Origin: Lanius collurio
Taxonomy: Eukaryota; Chordata; Aves; Passeriformes; Laniidae
NCBI GenBank assembly: GCA_020086605.1
Contig: JACBWW010000007.1
Coordinates: 20,219,752-20,283,751, forward strand
Direction of reading: 5' to 3'
DNA: 64,000 nucleotides
Within the stretch, counting starts at the first letter, position 1, and each line of letters begins with the position of its first letter. The position numbers and the translations under genes were made by a program. Of this stretch, positions 50,527 through 63,334 are shown piece after piece. The notes under the pieces are model-generated. The model made no database searches. It was not told the origin of the DNA and saw nothing but the letters and a program-made list of their open reading frames with translations.

Positions 50527-52011
50527 ACTTCCTTGGAATAATTTAAACCACTGAATACCAAGTGTATCATCTGGCTGGATATTTCATTATAGCCCTACCC
50601 AAGTTGCACAACTCGGAACATAACCTTTTGTTTTGTAAGGAGAACTACCACCAACTGAATTGCCTGGAGTTTCACAACAAGGACTTTACATTTGCATTGT
50701 TTGCCCCATAATCTATCCTGAGTAATCAGGAACTCTAGTCTTGTCATAGTAAATCTGACAATGTTTCTGTCCTATCAAACCCTGTAACAGGCTAAACAAA
50801 TAAATACACTATTTTTCTTAATAATTTTCTTAATTCTTTGGGGAATTTGGACTTGCCTTTATGGTCTTGAAATCAATGTAACACATATATACCTGCTCCT
50901 TAAAATCATGTTTATTTCTTTGGTAGTCTAATTGCAAGTTTGTCCTGCATCAACAGGGAATTTGTAAGGGAAAAATTGACTTTCTTCTTCCTTTTGGAGA
51001 ACCATTGCTACTGTCCCCAGATGAAAATGAGTTTCACTAGGGAATTAATTATCAAGATAATCTGCAATATCAGTCCTTGATTCATTTGCTGCACAACTGT
51101 TACAGAGAGGTATCAGCTGATGTGACTGTTCAGCTGGTATTATTGTTTGTTCAGCCAAGAGTTTGAGGTAGTTCTAAAGTATAGATTATGTCTTTTTTTT
51201 TTTGGTAAAAAGGTACAATAGTGTTTTGTGTGAAAATACAGGAGTAGGAAAAGTGAGAGAGGAGTTTTGGGTGGTGGGTGGTGTGGTGGTGGTGATATGC
51301 ACTGAAAGGAATAACACCTTAAAGGGCTGAGCCTGGGAAAGTTCTCTGAACTACACAGCATAATCTAAAAATTGTGTAATGGTAGAGAAATACTAAAATA
51401 TTAATGAAGATGTCTGACGGCTACCAATCTTTTCATGTTGATGCTTTTTAAGACATAATTACTCCTTTCATTTTGACACCAGAATGATACTCAAAGAGGC
51501 TTCAGAGTGGCTAATAAAGGTCATAGCATCCTTCTTGCTGTCAAATAAATATTTTGTCCATGAGAAGTCAAGATTTTAATATATGGAGTTTCAAGTAAAA
51601 AATAACAATTCTAGAATTTAGGAAAGCTTTTGGACAAAAACCCAAAATCCATCTACTCTGTTATGCTTTCTCTCAGTAGTTAATGCTGTGTATTTCATGA
51701 CAAGACAATAAAAAGTGAAAAGCTACTTATTCCAACACATAAATAGACTAATAATCTCTTCATTTTAATATTATAGGGGTTTACTTAAAATCCAGTCATT
51801 CAGGTCAACATGATATAGACAGCAGTATGGGTAAAATGAAAATAGATTTGAATCTGGTGTTTGATATCCGGAGTCAACAAATGTGACAAAACTATTTATG
51901 AGTCAGAAATTGTGTAAGCAAGCCAAATAGTTGAGACATCTATCTCCCAACTGATTATAGGAGAGATATTTGCTGTTCTGGTAACTGGAGTACAGCATTA
52001 ACATATTGGGC
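50527..52011. other. Intergenic DNA, nothing recognised
   Basis: AT-rich. A purine/GGTGG-rich patch lies at 51240-51297. No repeat family or exon recognised. Confidence 0.5.
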
Positions 52012-52370
52012 AGCAGATTTAACACAAACAAAGGAAGTAGTTTTTCTTTTGACAGATCATTAACTGGTAGAACTTAGTGCCACAGGATGTTGTGGAGTCC
52101 AGAAACAGCTTGAAAAGGGTTAGAAAATTTTGCTGAGCATAGGTCATCATTGACTATTTGATAACATAGTCCACTCACACACTCAGAAATTGCTGGAACA
52201 GCTGGGTCCTGAAAAATAATGTAGAAAGTGGAAAGTGTCAGATTATACTTTTTGTGGTTTAATATCTTCAATATTGTGGCATCTGCTTCTGTTCATCAGG
52301 AAAACGATTCTGGGCTAGATAGACTTTTGGTCTGACACAGTGTGGTGAATAATTTTGTGCTCCTGTTAAG
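52012..52370 (+). repeat. Ancient L3/CR1-like LINE 3' end
   Basis: Successive blocks match old amniote CR1/L3 3' UTR: 'aacaaaggaagtagtttttc', 'gtgccacaggatgttgtgga', 'gcataggtcatcattgacta', then 'ttctgggctagatagacttt' and 'tggtctgacacagtgtgg' (consensus GCTAGATGGACCTTTGGTCTGACCCAGTATGG). Strongly diverged and non-coding. Confidence 0.8.
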
Positions 52371-52633
52371 AAGTGAGAGACTACAGAGTTGAAAAATCTC
52401 ATCTGACTAGCAAGACTGTTTGGTCCAAGCTTACAGAACTTAAAAGTCTCCAAGTTATGAGCTGAAGTATCTTGTCAACCCTCTTGGTGCTGGATTTAGG
52501 AGGACTTGATGTCTTCCTATCTCTAACAGCAGCTTGATGAGGTTTTTCATCTTTGTATCTCAGCTTCTCTATATCTTTTGAGGAAAGAGAATGCTGACCT
52601 GCAATTGGAGATCTTGTTAAAAACACCTGCAAT

Positions 52634-52648
52634 CCCCCCCCCCCCCCC
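52634..52648. repeat. Poly(C) of 15
   Basis: A mononucleotide C run, rare in this AT-rich region. Length may be uncertain in the assembly. Confidence 0.95.
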
Positions 52649-52929
52649 ATCTAATTTGTATTATTACATTAGTGTTAACTCTTTGCAGTAAAGTATTTAC
52701 TTTTTGTTGAAATTCATGCTTGTCTAGAAATCTCTAGTTTATTTTGAGCTTTAAGCTCACCATACATTCACAAATACTTTATTTTAGTGCCCACACTGAA
52801 TTGCTGAGATCACATCTATAGAAAAGTGGACCATAAAGGCACCCAGGCATCTCTATTTTCTGTAGTCTGGTTGAGTTTTGCCTTATATCTAGTATGAGAG
52901 TTGTCTTGTCGCTTTTAGGAGAGATGTTA

Positions 52930-53100
52930 CCTCCATCACGCCATGACATCCCTGTGCCGAGAACAGTCGGCTCCGTCCGGCTGAAATTCCCGTTCGCGCT
53001 ATGAAGGTCGGAGCAGCAGCACCCTCTGCTGGGACCGGGCTCCAGAGCTTGGAACGCAGCAAGAAATACCTTGGGCGGGGGCTTTCTCCTTAAAGGTGGG
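52930..53100. promoter_or_regulatory. Small CpG-dense patch
   Basis: About a dozen CpGs in 150-170 bases (around 52940-53080) stand out from flanks that have almost none. The patch holds the CTCF-like motif at 53016-53032. It could be a distal regulatory element or the start of an unannotated transcript. No coding exon is evident. Confidence 0.4.
53016..53032 (-). promoter_or_regulatory. CTCF-like motif
   Basis: The minus strand reads CCAGCAGAGGGTGCTGC, agreeing with CTCF consensus CCASYAGRKGGCRSY at all but one position (T in place of C). It is centred in the CpG-dense patch. A motif match alone does not show binding. Confidence 0.5.
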
Positions 53101-54663
53101 CACTTTCCCTTCCGTGCGTTCCTCTTCTCTCTGTGTTACAGAAACAGGGAATTCTGCGTCCTTTTCCATCCCTTAAAATGGAGCCGGAGTAGTGTGTGCC
53201 TAGTTGGGCTTCTCGGGCTTCTTCTGTGTTACATCCCTGCCGTGCACTCGAAGGCTTTTCTGCTCTTCTGTAGGAAGACTCAGAGAAAGAAGCAACGAAC
53301 TTCAAAGAAATAAGCAGTGTAAGACTGAATTAAAGTGTACTGCTATCTTTTTCTAAACATCTTTTGGAAATTATATGAAAATATTTTTCCACATTAAAAG
53401 AAAATCAAGCAGAATAGAAGCGAGTCCGAGAGGTTATTTGTCTGTAAACACTTCGGATTTGCATGTAGGTTTATAAATATAAATATGGACCCTGCTGAAG
53501 CAAAGATAAAGCTGTTAAGAATCCTAAAGAAATTGTTTAATTAAAAATCTGAATAGAAAAGACAAATTCAGCCTTGCAAATGCCATGTTTTTTAGCAATT
53601 AGTGATTGTTAAGGATTATTTTGTGAATTGCAGAGGTTAAAACAGTTAAGTGTGGTATAACTTAGGATATCATAAATCCAGTTCTATTGCAAGGTCAATT
53701 TGGTTGTTTAGTATCAGAGAAAGACACTCCCTGCCATCTCCATGGTAAGAGCCCCAAGAAGGGCTCAAAGACAAGTGCCACCTCAGAATGTTTTTTGACT
53801 AACATGGTAGAGCAGTTTGTTTTGCAGTAAGTGTCAACCACGACAGCCAGAAGAGCGAAGGAGAAGAGAGAATCAAGATTAAAAGTTTAATAATGAGTTC
53901 TCTCAGTCTTGGCAGAGATGCTTCTCCTGGTGATGTCCAGAGGCCCGCTCTGCAGCTGGAATGAGGAATGAAAATAAACAGTGTGGCTGAAGAGGAAAGT
54001 ACTAAATGGAAAAGGAGTGGGAAATTGCTATGTGAAAAGAGATGGATCAATGGCTTAAAGTGGCTTTTAAGCAGCATTTATTTCTAACAAAGCAGCAGAT
54101 CTTATAAGTGATGAACTGAGATGTTGCCAAAAACCTTTTTTTCTGGCACTGACAGAGATGCTGAATCCCCACGCATTCTAGTGGCTTTGGTAGGATCTTT
54201 GAGTCTTCAGTATCTGAAAATCAGTTAAAAACCATGTTCTTAGTCCCAAAATACCTTGAGAAGAGGAAGTCACCTTCTGTAAAACTGAAGATTCACAAAA
54301 AAGTGATATGTATAGCTTTTTAAAATCTGACTCTAACAACTTCTGTTTAGACTAGGCATGAATACAATTTATTAGCACTATGGAAAAGACAAAAAAAAGC
54401 AAAGATGTCACGTGCAGAATAGTGAGTCTGACATAAACAGGAGGAGTTAGGTGTTGGAGGAGGAAAGTCTGAGTGTTGCAAAAACTCTTCAGGGGTCAGA
54501 CATGGTTTGATACTAGAACAATGCATACTATCATGTGAAGGCAAGAAAAAAATGTATCAAGAAAAGCAAGTTAATTAGAAACACAGGTATTGAATAAGGT
54601 TCACAAAAAATCACAAAAAAAATTACAAAAGAATTCACATTTAGGATTATTACAGTCTATTCA

Positions 54664-54811
54664 CAAAAAAAAAAAAAAAAAACAAAAAACCAAACAAACC
54701 CAAACACAACAACCAATCAACCAAAAAAAAAAAAAAAACAAAACAAAAAAACCCCACAAACTAAAACAACAAAACCCCCAGTCAACCAACCAACCAACCA
54801 ACCAACCAAAA
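54664..54811. repeat. A-rich / CAAA / CAAC simple-repeat block
   Basis: Runs of 16-20 A alternate with degenerate CAAAC units and end in about seven perfect CAAC/ACCA units (54783-54809). The Lys/Gln/Thr-rich open frame over it is translation of the repeat. Confidence 0.95.
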
Positions 54812-57800
54812 ATTCTAGTATATTATAAAAAAACTGTATATGTTTGCAGAACTTAGGGTAGTTGGGAAGAAAAAAAGTTAACGGATTTATCTAAATAATG
54901 TTTTTAGCATTTTTGTTTATTGAGATCTCTCTTGGAGTAAACTTATTCTTTCAATTTCTTCTGGTAATTTCAGACAGTTTTACCAGTCTGATTTCTAAAA
55001 GACCTTTTGGACTGCTGGTAGCAGGGCTGTTCTAGTTGGATTGAAATACTCTATCTAAATGCAGTTTCTGATAAAAATGTTTTGAAAGGAAAGGAAAATG
55101 TATTTCCAATTCCGATAGCTATTTTATTCTAAATCCACTAAAAAAATTTCTGCATGTAGCCCACAAATTATGATACGACACCTGAGGGAGCTGTATCTGG
55201 AATGCTTCATTTACCTTTGGAAGGACATTCCAAAGCTGGGAAGGAGAGAACTTCAACCAGGGACACCTCTTTCATCTTGATTACGTGTTTAATAAAAAAG
55301 CCCACAAATGTCATAATATTTCATAGAATAGGTGGTTGGTTATTTATCTCCACTAAGCTGTAGATCATTTATCATGAGGCATAAATGATTTTTGTCTCTC
55401 TCTTTTTAATAAATATGAGCTTCAAAGATTCAGCATTATCCATAATTTTCAGACTCACTCTATCCAGTGACTTGGCACTAAAAATGTTGCCATTTCTTTT
55501 TACACAGTGTTTTATTTTTTCAGCAGATGAGAACAGAAGAGAGCATCCTGACAGGACATAGCTGCACAGTTCTGTAAACTGCTCCTGCTGCTGGGAGAGC
55601 TGTGACTTACCAGGCTTTCTGTATGTCTGGGTCTGACAAGAGAGCAATGCTCTAGGTGTTTCAGGCATGAACTCTGAAACCTCTTACCATTCTTGAAGCA
55701 ACTCTCCAGCTTAGATGCCACAGTGCTGTTGTCAATGGGGCTGATGGAGGTGAAAGGTAAATATACCCTGAAAGAGCAACTTTATTGGGCTAGTAGCATA
55801 ATCCACAGGGTAGGTCATATCAGAAGCTGGAAGAAAACAAAGATGTTAATTTAAACAGATTTGTTTATGCTGAGTGCTCTGGGGGCCTCTGGACATAATA
55901 TAAAGTGTCTTAGTGCCATCCACAGCCTCTCAGCAGTTGCAGTGGTAAGGCCAAATGGATCCACCTAAAGCAGTTGTGGTGTGTCCTGTTCTGCCCCCAA
56001 CATTATTGGCATTTCAAAGGTTTTGCCACTTGAGCCCATTGCATCTATTTTTGCCATGGATTATTATCTGGTATGAAAGCTTAATATTACTGACACACAA
56101 GGCCTTCTGCTGAAAGAAGTATCAGAGGCACAGAATTTTTCTCCCTGGATAGTCACATAAAAGCTGGTAAGTGACAAAATAATTTAGTCATTCTTATGCT
56201 GAAGGGACATAACTTTTTGTGTCTGAAAGCATCAGCATTGTTCATCTACAGAACATAGGAGAAGGGCATAAGAAAGCTTTAAAGGAAAGTTTCAGAAGTT
56301 CTCTACGAAAGATACAAAGGACCAAAGAATTTGAATTGCTTAAATTTTCCTGTGTCAGGGAATTTTCCCTGCTAGTCAAGAAACTTGTGATTCCTGTACC
56401 ACTCTCAGGACTCCTCCCAGCCCATACCACCTTCTCAAAGTAAGCATCATATGGAGAGAAGAGAAACAGCTTCTTGTAATGTCATTGCTCAAACAATAAG
56501 AACTTTAATTTATGCGGATTTAAAGGAATGATCTATGAGCAGGAAACAGAAATTAGTTAAGGTGAGTAACAACTGTGGAGCATGTGTAGTACCCATCTGA
56601 TGCATGGCCAGATTCTAAGACTGAAATAAAAGGTCATGGGCATCAGTGAGCTCTATGACCCTGGTCTTAAAGGATTTAGAGGTTGAACATCTGTCTGTGC
56701 TTTCTGTTCATCTTGTGTCATCATGAATTATGGTAAGTTGTGAAGAAAGGAGGGTCCATGTGCCTTTACCAATCTACCATTGTTTATTTGATCTGGTGAG
56801 AGGGGGTGTAGAGAAGAGCTCTTATCTGAAGTTATTGCCATTCTGAGCCTATGCCAAGCCTGTTAGAGTGTCACAGACACTTGCCCACTTTCTTCCCCTA
56901 TATCACTTTTGCTGTTTCTTGGCTAGACTCCAAAAAGAAAAAGACAGAGCAAAATGTTTGTCCAAGAGCTGTGACTTTAAGGGAGAAGATAATATTAATT
57001 ACGTTGAGCAGTGTCATGAGTTTCCTAAGGGAGGCTGCAGAAACATTAGCAAGGAGTTGCACGCTCCTGGAAGACACTTGTACAGTGCAACTTGTTCAGT
57101 GTGAGACAGTGAAAACAGGCTCCAGTTACTGGCTACAGGTTAAAACCCCACTTTGCCCTGGGAGAAATGCTCATCTGCCAGAAATATAGTTAATAATGCA
57201 TTGATTGTTTTAAACACTTTTACACAGAGTTGTGGCCTATTTTCACTCCTCTGTCCTGAACAATGTGAACTGATGATGATGTCAAGGTCTCTTTAAACAA
57301 AAAGCACTGCTTAACAGGTCATCCAGGAAACCTGAATTCAAGTTCCTCACTTTTGCTGGCTGTTGTTTGCATAATGAAAACATCCATGGCTGTTTGATCT
57401 GCAGGATTAATTTTGATACTGTGCTTCAAAGAACTGCATTTTTGGTGAAAGCAAAAGGCAAATCTATGCTGGAAAAACCCGAACCATTTACTTATTAGGA
57501 AAACTGCTGGTGTCATGGACTATCTGATGCATACAGAATTGGATAGTTGGTTTCTCTTTCAGATTTTTTCTGTATATTGCTTAGAATTCACAGAATTCTC
57601 TTTCTGAACATTATGAAGGTTTCACCATTTCATGCTGTCAACCATAGTTTTAATATGGTTTACTTGCAAAAATTTAGTTACTTTTGGGAGGTCTGAGTTT
57701 GCTAGGCATGTAGGGGATGTTAGTCTGCTGCAGTCCTTTATCTGTGCTGTTTTATCTAACCAATATGCCCTCTCCTTCTTGTGTTGCTCATGTAAACACA

Positions 57801-58681
57801 GACTTTATTCACCCTGTTACAGCTTACACCCATGTTGAGCATGATCTTCCTGAATCAATCCTTGCTGCCATTCATAAATATTTTCTTACAACCCTACCTG
57901 TGTCCTAATAGTTCTAAGTTTAGCTTTGCTTATCCATGGACACAGGGAATCTGCTTTTACCCATGAAGACTTTGGATTTAGTTCCATTATTGCTTGTAAC
58001 TCATTGCTACCTCATAAAAGAGATCTCAAAAAAGCTTTGTGTTTGAACTCCTCTGTATTTCTAGACCCACTTGCTGCTTAGACTCACACTGTGTGCAGCC
58101 TCTGATGCTTCCTTTTTTTCTCTCAGTTAGAGGAAGCTGCTTACTTTGGATTATTTTAAGTGCTTCTCAGTCTCGCCTTTTGCTGCTCTGCTGGTCTGAT
58201 TTGCCTGGGTGGCAGACATTAATTCTTCATTCAGCTTAGAGCTGTGCTACTGCTGGCCCTGGGAAGATACAACATAGTGGCCAAACATCACCAGGTACGC
58301 AGTGTCTCGTTTTACCAATCATCCTTTGTTTATAAAGGTGACACTGCTCCTGGACGAGAAGCAAAGGAAGCTTTTCACTAAAAGAAAGATGCCTTATTTA
58401 TAATACAGTGACATTACCATGTTGCTTAATTATTTTGTTTCTATTGCAGTGTTGGCAGATATCCTGTTACCTGAGCAGAGTGTATTACAATACTGTATTT
58501 TTCAAAATTTGTCTTTTGTTTCCATCTGTCACCTATCCTTTGGAAAACCTGACTAATGCACAAGCAGCATATTGAAAATTGCTAATTTACCGTCATTATA
58601 GAGTTCCTCTCCTTAAAAATTTTCCAGTGTTTAGCTCTTACATCAGAGTTTCATGAAGCAGAACAATAAGTCTGTTAGATG

Positions 58682-58687
58682 GTTTTG

Positions 58688-58718
<31 letters not shown>
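58682..58718. repeat. (GTTTT)n microsatellite
   Basis: About seven GTTTT pentamers ending in a T-run. A degenerate CTTGGCTTGG repeat follows at 58728-58755. Confidence 0.95.
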
Positions 58719-59129
58719 CAATTGCACTTGGCTTGGCTCTCTTGGCTTGGCTTAGAAAAGCCTTTTTTCTCAAAATGTAATCACATGGGATGGAATTTGC
58801 CTAGTCAGATGCAGATGTCTTTCATGTAGACTTGTCTGTCTAGGCAACTCACCCAAGACTCCTTTAATATATGTTTAAGAAAAAAATCACTATCAGGGCA
58901 CTCTTTGTCTCATCTCATCGCAGCCTGCATTTAAAAGAGATCAGAGAAATTGCATGCTTAAAGTAGTATTTCTCCCATGCTGACATCTGAAATGAGGTAG
59001 AATAAAATTTGCTCATGATGTCATACCTTGAATCTATTAGAGTAACTTCTGCCTTTCTTTTAAGCAAAATCTTGTCATTCATAGGCTGTGGTAGTAGTGA
59101 ATATTCTCCTGTGTCATGTGCTTCTGTGA

Positions 59130-59498
59130 TTAGATTAACCAGGGAACATCTATTATTTTAAGGTCTTCAGAAACCTGCACTGTCCAATACTTCATTAGAT
59201 TCTTGTGAGGCCTTTTACAGGCAATGCAAAGGGGGTTTTGTGTCTTGTCAGACAGCGTCAGTAATTCCAAAGGTCTGTATGTTGTACTTAAGCGGCTGCA
59301 TTCAGCAGTGGCTCTTACCAGCTCTGTACGATCAGACATCACAGCCACAGGTGGCCTGGGGCACTGCGCTGCTCCAAAAGCAGTTCCTGGTAATGCCTTT
59401 TGAATGCATAAACTCAATCCATTTCTCATGGTTGCACTCAGAAGTCCTGTCACATTTTGGGTTTGCGTTATTGCTGCTCTTAAGCTGCTTTTACTCAT
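59130..59498 (-). other. Open frame of 122 residues, unrecognised
   Basis: Starts MSKSSLRAAITQ and has balanced composition without low complexity. No domain, signal peptide or membrane segment is evident. The opposite strand is also open (59240-59536), which argues that local GC and chance explain both. There is an internal donor-like CTG|GTAAGAG near 59320. No supporting context. Confidence 0.15.
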
Positions 59499-60081
59499 TT
59501 CCAGTTCTGCACCTCCATAAAGTTGCAGTACTTTAGAACTGAGGTGTTGTTTATGGTTTTCTTTACCCTTTCAAAACCCTGTCCTTGGATGTCTTTATGT
59601 TGACCACCACTATACTTCAGGTATTATGAAGTAAATAGTATCAGAAATAGATTTCTTGTAAAAGAAATGTGTTTGTTTTCACTTGTATGTGTGTGTGTAT
59701 TAAATCTATGTATGTGGGGTTTTCTGTTTGTTTGGGGTTTTTTTTAAAGCCATTCAAATCTCTTATGCCTCTTCAAAGTTCTAATAATTCATATTTTCTT
59801 CTTAGTTTGAGTTTTATACACAGTGCATGTTGCAAATAAAACTTTTGGACCTTCTGCTTGGATAGAGTTTGTGTGAAAGGATTTCTTCATCCTTTGGCAA
59901 AGAAAATGAAGTGATTTGTTATATACTAGTGCAGCCTTTCACTGGGGCTACTGCATGCACATCTTATAGAAAGCCTGACTGCTAATAAAGGTCATACAGT
60001 AATCTCTGTCAAGTTATACTTTAATAACAAATAAAACTTAACATTTTGTAACTATAGAAAAGACACAGGTACTTTTCTGAA

Positions 60082-60232
60082 AAGGTAGATATTATGCCTT
60101 TTTCAGGAACTGAGAAAATAAGAGAGAGAAAAGTCATGGACATTGTTTAAGACCAGTCAAGAAGGGTCTGGGGTAGAGCTGGGAACTGAATTCTGAGTCT
60201 TGGTCCAATGGTTTATTTATCAATGCTTCCAC
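60082..60232 (-). repeat. MIR-like SINE relic
   Basis: On the plus strand 'aggtagatattatgcctttt', 'caggaactgagaaaataaga', 'gagctgggaactgaattctg' and 'atcaatgcttcc' follow the reverse complement of MIR (TTATCCCCATTTTACAG…GAAACTGAGGCACAGAG…GCCGGGATTTGAACCC…). The element is therefore on the minus strand, with both core and tRNA-related parts represented. Divergence is high, consistent with an ancient copy. Confidence 0.6.
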
Positions 60233-60792
60233 AATATTTCATTAAAATTTATAAGGTGTTAGTGCTCAGTCATGGCACAGGCAAGTATCACAGCTTAAAG
60301 TCCACTGTGTTCAGTATAACCACCAAAGTAATTCTGAACAGTTCATGGAATGGAAGATAGGTTGTTTCCAGCTCGTTTGCCTTATAATAAAAAGGTTGCA
60401 TGAATTTATTAGGAGTAATTACTATGTTTAAAGAAATGGTCTCCCTCTTTCACTCTTACTTCCTAAATTTTTTAGAGGATATGTTTGTTCCAGCAGCTGT
60501 TTAACTTCAGCAGTGATAGACAGATTATTGCCTGTCAGCTTTTGTTTAGGTTACACAGACTGCACTGTGTTTTGCTCAGCTATCTTAACCTCACAGCTGG
60601 TAACAGACCATAAATTGGATGCATTATTGCAAGCAATAAGTTTCCCTTTCTAAGTCTTCTCAAGAGTAGATATTGACCTTGGCTTTGTTAACAAACCAGC
60701 CCAGAAAATGAGTTATGTCCCTATTTTTCTCTCCTGTCAGATAAGGAATAATGTTATCTGATATCCATACCAGTTATTTTCTCTGTGGCTGC

Positions 60793-61239
60793 TCAGGGCA
60801 CATATTTTCTCAAGCAAGCTTTTACCATATTGAATGGAGCAGATTTTGGTAGTGATTCATGCTTTCTCTTCCCATGATATAGGACAAGCAGGTTAACTAT
60901 GAAGCCTGACTCAGCAAGTACAAAGCCATTATTCATTGTGGCAAAGAGAAGGAAGAGAAATGACACAGAGTATGGTATACAGAAGTAGAGAATAATGTTG
61001 AAATAAAAAAAATAATAACTAATATGGTTTGAAATGTGTCCACTGAATGAGCTACCTACACCAGATGGTGGAATGAGCTCCTTACACACAAGGGGTAAGT
61101 AAGTCCTAGGCAGTGATGAAAGTAATACATATAGAATGATTATTAAAATTCTTCCTTCATGTTTGTAAAAATATGAGATGTAAAAGATGAGGAAGAGATC
61201 AGTTCCATGCATCAAGTTTACTTCTGTAACCATGGACAT
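60793..61239 (-). other. Open frame of 148 residues, hydrophobic, unrecognised
   Basis: The longest gap-free open frame outside the CpG island and its upstream edge. It is rich in Phe, Ile, Leu and Tyr and could form several membrane-spanning stretches (around residues 15-45, 70-105 and 108-120). Such composition is also what T-rich non-coding DNA yields. It does not match any receptor or transporter pattern I can name. No splice or promoter context supports it. Confidence 0.15.
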
Positions 61240-62654
61240 ACTAAATTGAGGGACGGAATATTAGTAAGTCTATATGTTCACATTACTGCTAATAAAGAAA
61301 ATTTGAACATTATGCAACTGTTCTTCATCTCCATCTGAGAGTGTCACTAGGACAAATTAATTTTACTGTGTGATGCTACTTTTAGGGACTCATTAACATG
61401 AAATATTCTCTAAAGAAATGTTTGGATAAATTGAGTGCATATGAAGACATCTTCCTCAATGGCAGGACAGAGTGAATTATTGTTTGTGGAAAAAAACAGG
61501 TAGAGACTGTTACAAGGCTCAGTGTCACAGGAGATTTCTGTATGGGCAAAAGAACTGCTTGCATTAGTGTTACATCCAAAGTGAAAAACCTCTCCACTTT
61601 GAAACAGCTTAGCAAAAGCCATGGTGAGGGCAGTACAAAGCACTGAGTTCATGGGAGAGAAACAAGCATTTGTTTCACATAAAGCACCTGCTTATACACC
61701 CAGGGGGCAGATGGAGGCTGTTACAACTCTTCTTTCCAACTTCCAGAAGCAGCAAGAGTTTTTCTGTGACTTAATGCATTGCAAGGTTCACCTTTTAAGT
61801 TTCTACTCCTTTTATGAAATCTGCTGATGTTTTAATGAAGGAATTAAAGACAATGAGACATCCCTGCATGGCTCACTGAATCATGAAGATGTTTTCATCT
61901 TTCTCATTCTTCTTGAAGTAGCTTGGATTCTTCCCTATCATGGGAGCTTATGTTTGCATGTTCCTTCCCAGCATGACAGAAAATGCTGCACTGAAACACT
62001 GGACCAGAGATTAATATTTTAAAATTATTATTTTTAGCAGAAAAGGCCAAATGACTTGAGACATCTGAGAAGGAGCTAACCATGGCTGAATAAGATGAAA
62101 GTGCTCAGGAGTGTGCTGATTTAATGAACTGAATGATGAGGAAGCCGGTAAGGATCAGACTTCACCAACTATGAAGTCTTTAGCATTTATTGCTTGCTAA
62201 GGCATCAGTACTCTGACCATTGCCTCCACAATGATGATATTGCTTCTGATTCACTCTTCTGCCTCATCCCATTTTTTTTTCTTAAGGGAATGCAGTGATA
62301 ATTAGAGGGAATTAGGTATACTGAAGATTTTACTGTCAAAAGTGAATGTTATTCTCTATTCTCAGAGTTAGAACTCCTAGGTAAATTTAAAGCCAACAAT
62401 TATCATCACTCTCTGCCAACCACCACAGGCTGTTATAATAAAGAAACAAATGAAACTCCCAGTCAGTAAAGTGACCTTCTTATATAAGCCATGGGAACTT
62501 AATAATTCTTTTCACCCTGAATGAGCAAACAATAAAATAATTATTACAGTAAAATAATGAAATTAGAAAAGATAAGTTTCTGATACTCAGCCCAAGGTCC
62601 TGAGGCTTTATCTGCACTGAAACACAGGTGAAGGAAAAATACTTTCTGCCTCTG

Positions 62655-62740
62655 GAAAGAGATAGAGAAAGACACTCTCAAGGAATAGAAGAGTAGGGAG
62701 AAAAAGGAACAAAAGAGAATAGAGAAGAGGGGAAAAAGTC
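62655..62740. repeat. Purine-rich tract
   Basis: Nearly all A/G on the plus strand ('gagatagagaaagacac…gaatagagaagaggggaaaa'). Low-complexity GA-rich DNA. Confidence 0.6.
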
Positions 62741-63334
62741 TTCTCAGAAAGGGTATGTAAGGAAAGATCTGTAATTTCTAATCAAAGAATTTGCAGGAGA
62801 CGGTATAATTCATATCCCTGTTATGTGGACATGAATGTTTACAGTCCAGCTAGTGTTAAAATGAGAGAAAAATTCACATGGTACTATGACAGCATACTTG
62901 ATGGCTATGATTTTTAAGGTGAGTTTCCTCAGAAAAGAGCATGGTTTACCCTGGTGAAGAAAAATCCATTTAGAAAATGTGAACCTTGTGCTTTTCAACA
63001 TTACAGTTTTGAAAAACTGGAGACCAGCAGATTTTTTTTTTTCATTCTTTTAATGTGTTTGAGCTTTTTTTTTTTTTTTTATTAAATATGCTGATAATTC
63101 TGCCTTAGGAATTTTTCTTGCTGTCTTGCAAACTTCTGATAAAGAATAATTTGTGCTCACTTATCAGTTTAAGCAGGTTCACAACTAGAAGGTGACATAT
63201 GAATTTTGGAGTTGGGGATTAGTTTGTGAAGTATTTAGGCAAAGGGTCGTAATTTGATAACATTGCATTGCAGCGTTTCGTGAAAACAGGTGCAGAGCCC
63301 GTATTTTCATTTAGACCCGCAAATGTAACGCTGT

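Larger units (their letters stand above)
53101..60075. other. Gene-free intergenic DNA
   Basis: Mixed AT-rich DNA with two simple-repeat blocks (54664-54811 and 58682-58718) and short random frames. A 122-residue minus-strand frame (59130-59498) lies in slightly GC-richer sequence. No exon, RNA gene or repeat family recognised with confidence. Confidence 0.5.
60240..63300. other. Intergenic DNA, nothing firm
   Basis: AT-rich. It includes the 148-residue minus-strand frame, a purine-rich tract (62655-62740) and T-runs (63032-63080). No repeat family beyond the adjacent MIR relic was recognised. Confidence 0.5.

Noticed and set aside
54590..54856. 88-residue Lys/Gln/Thr-rich protein
   Set aside because: Translation of A-rich/CAAC simple repeats.
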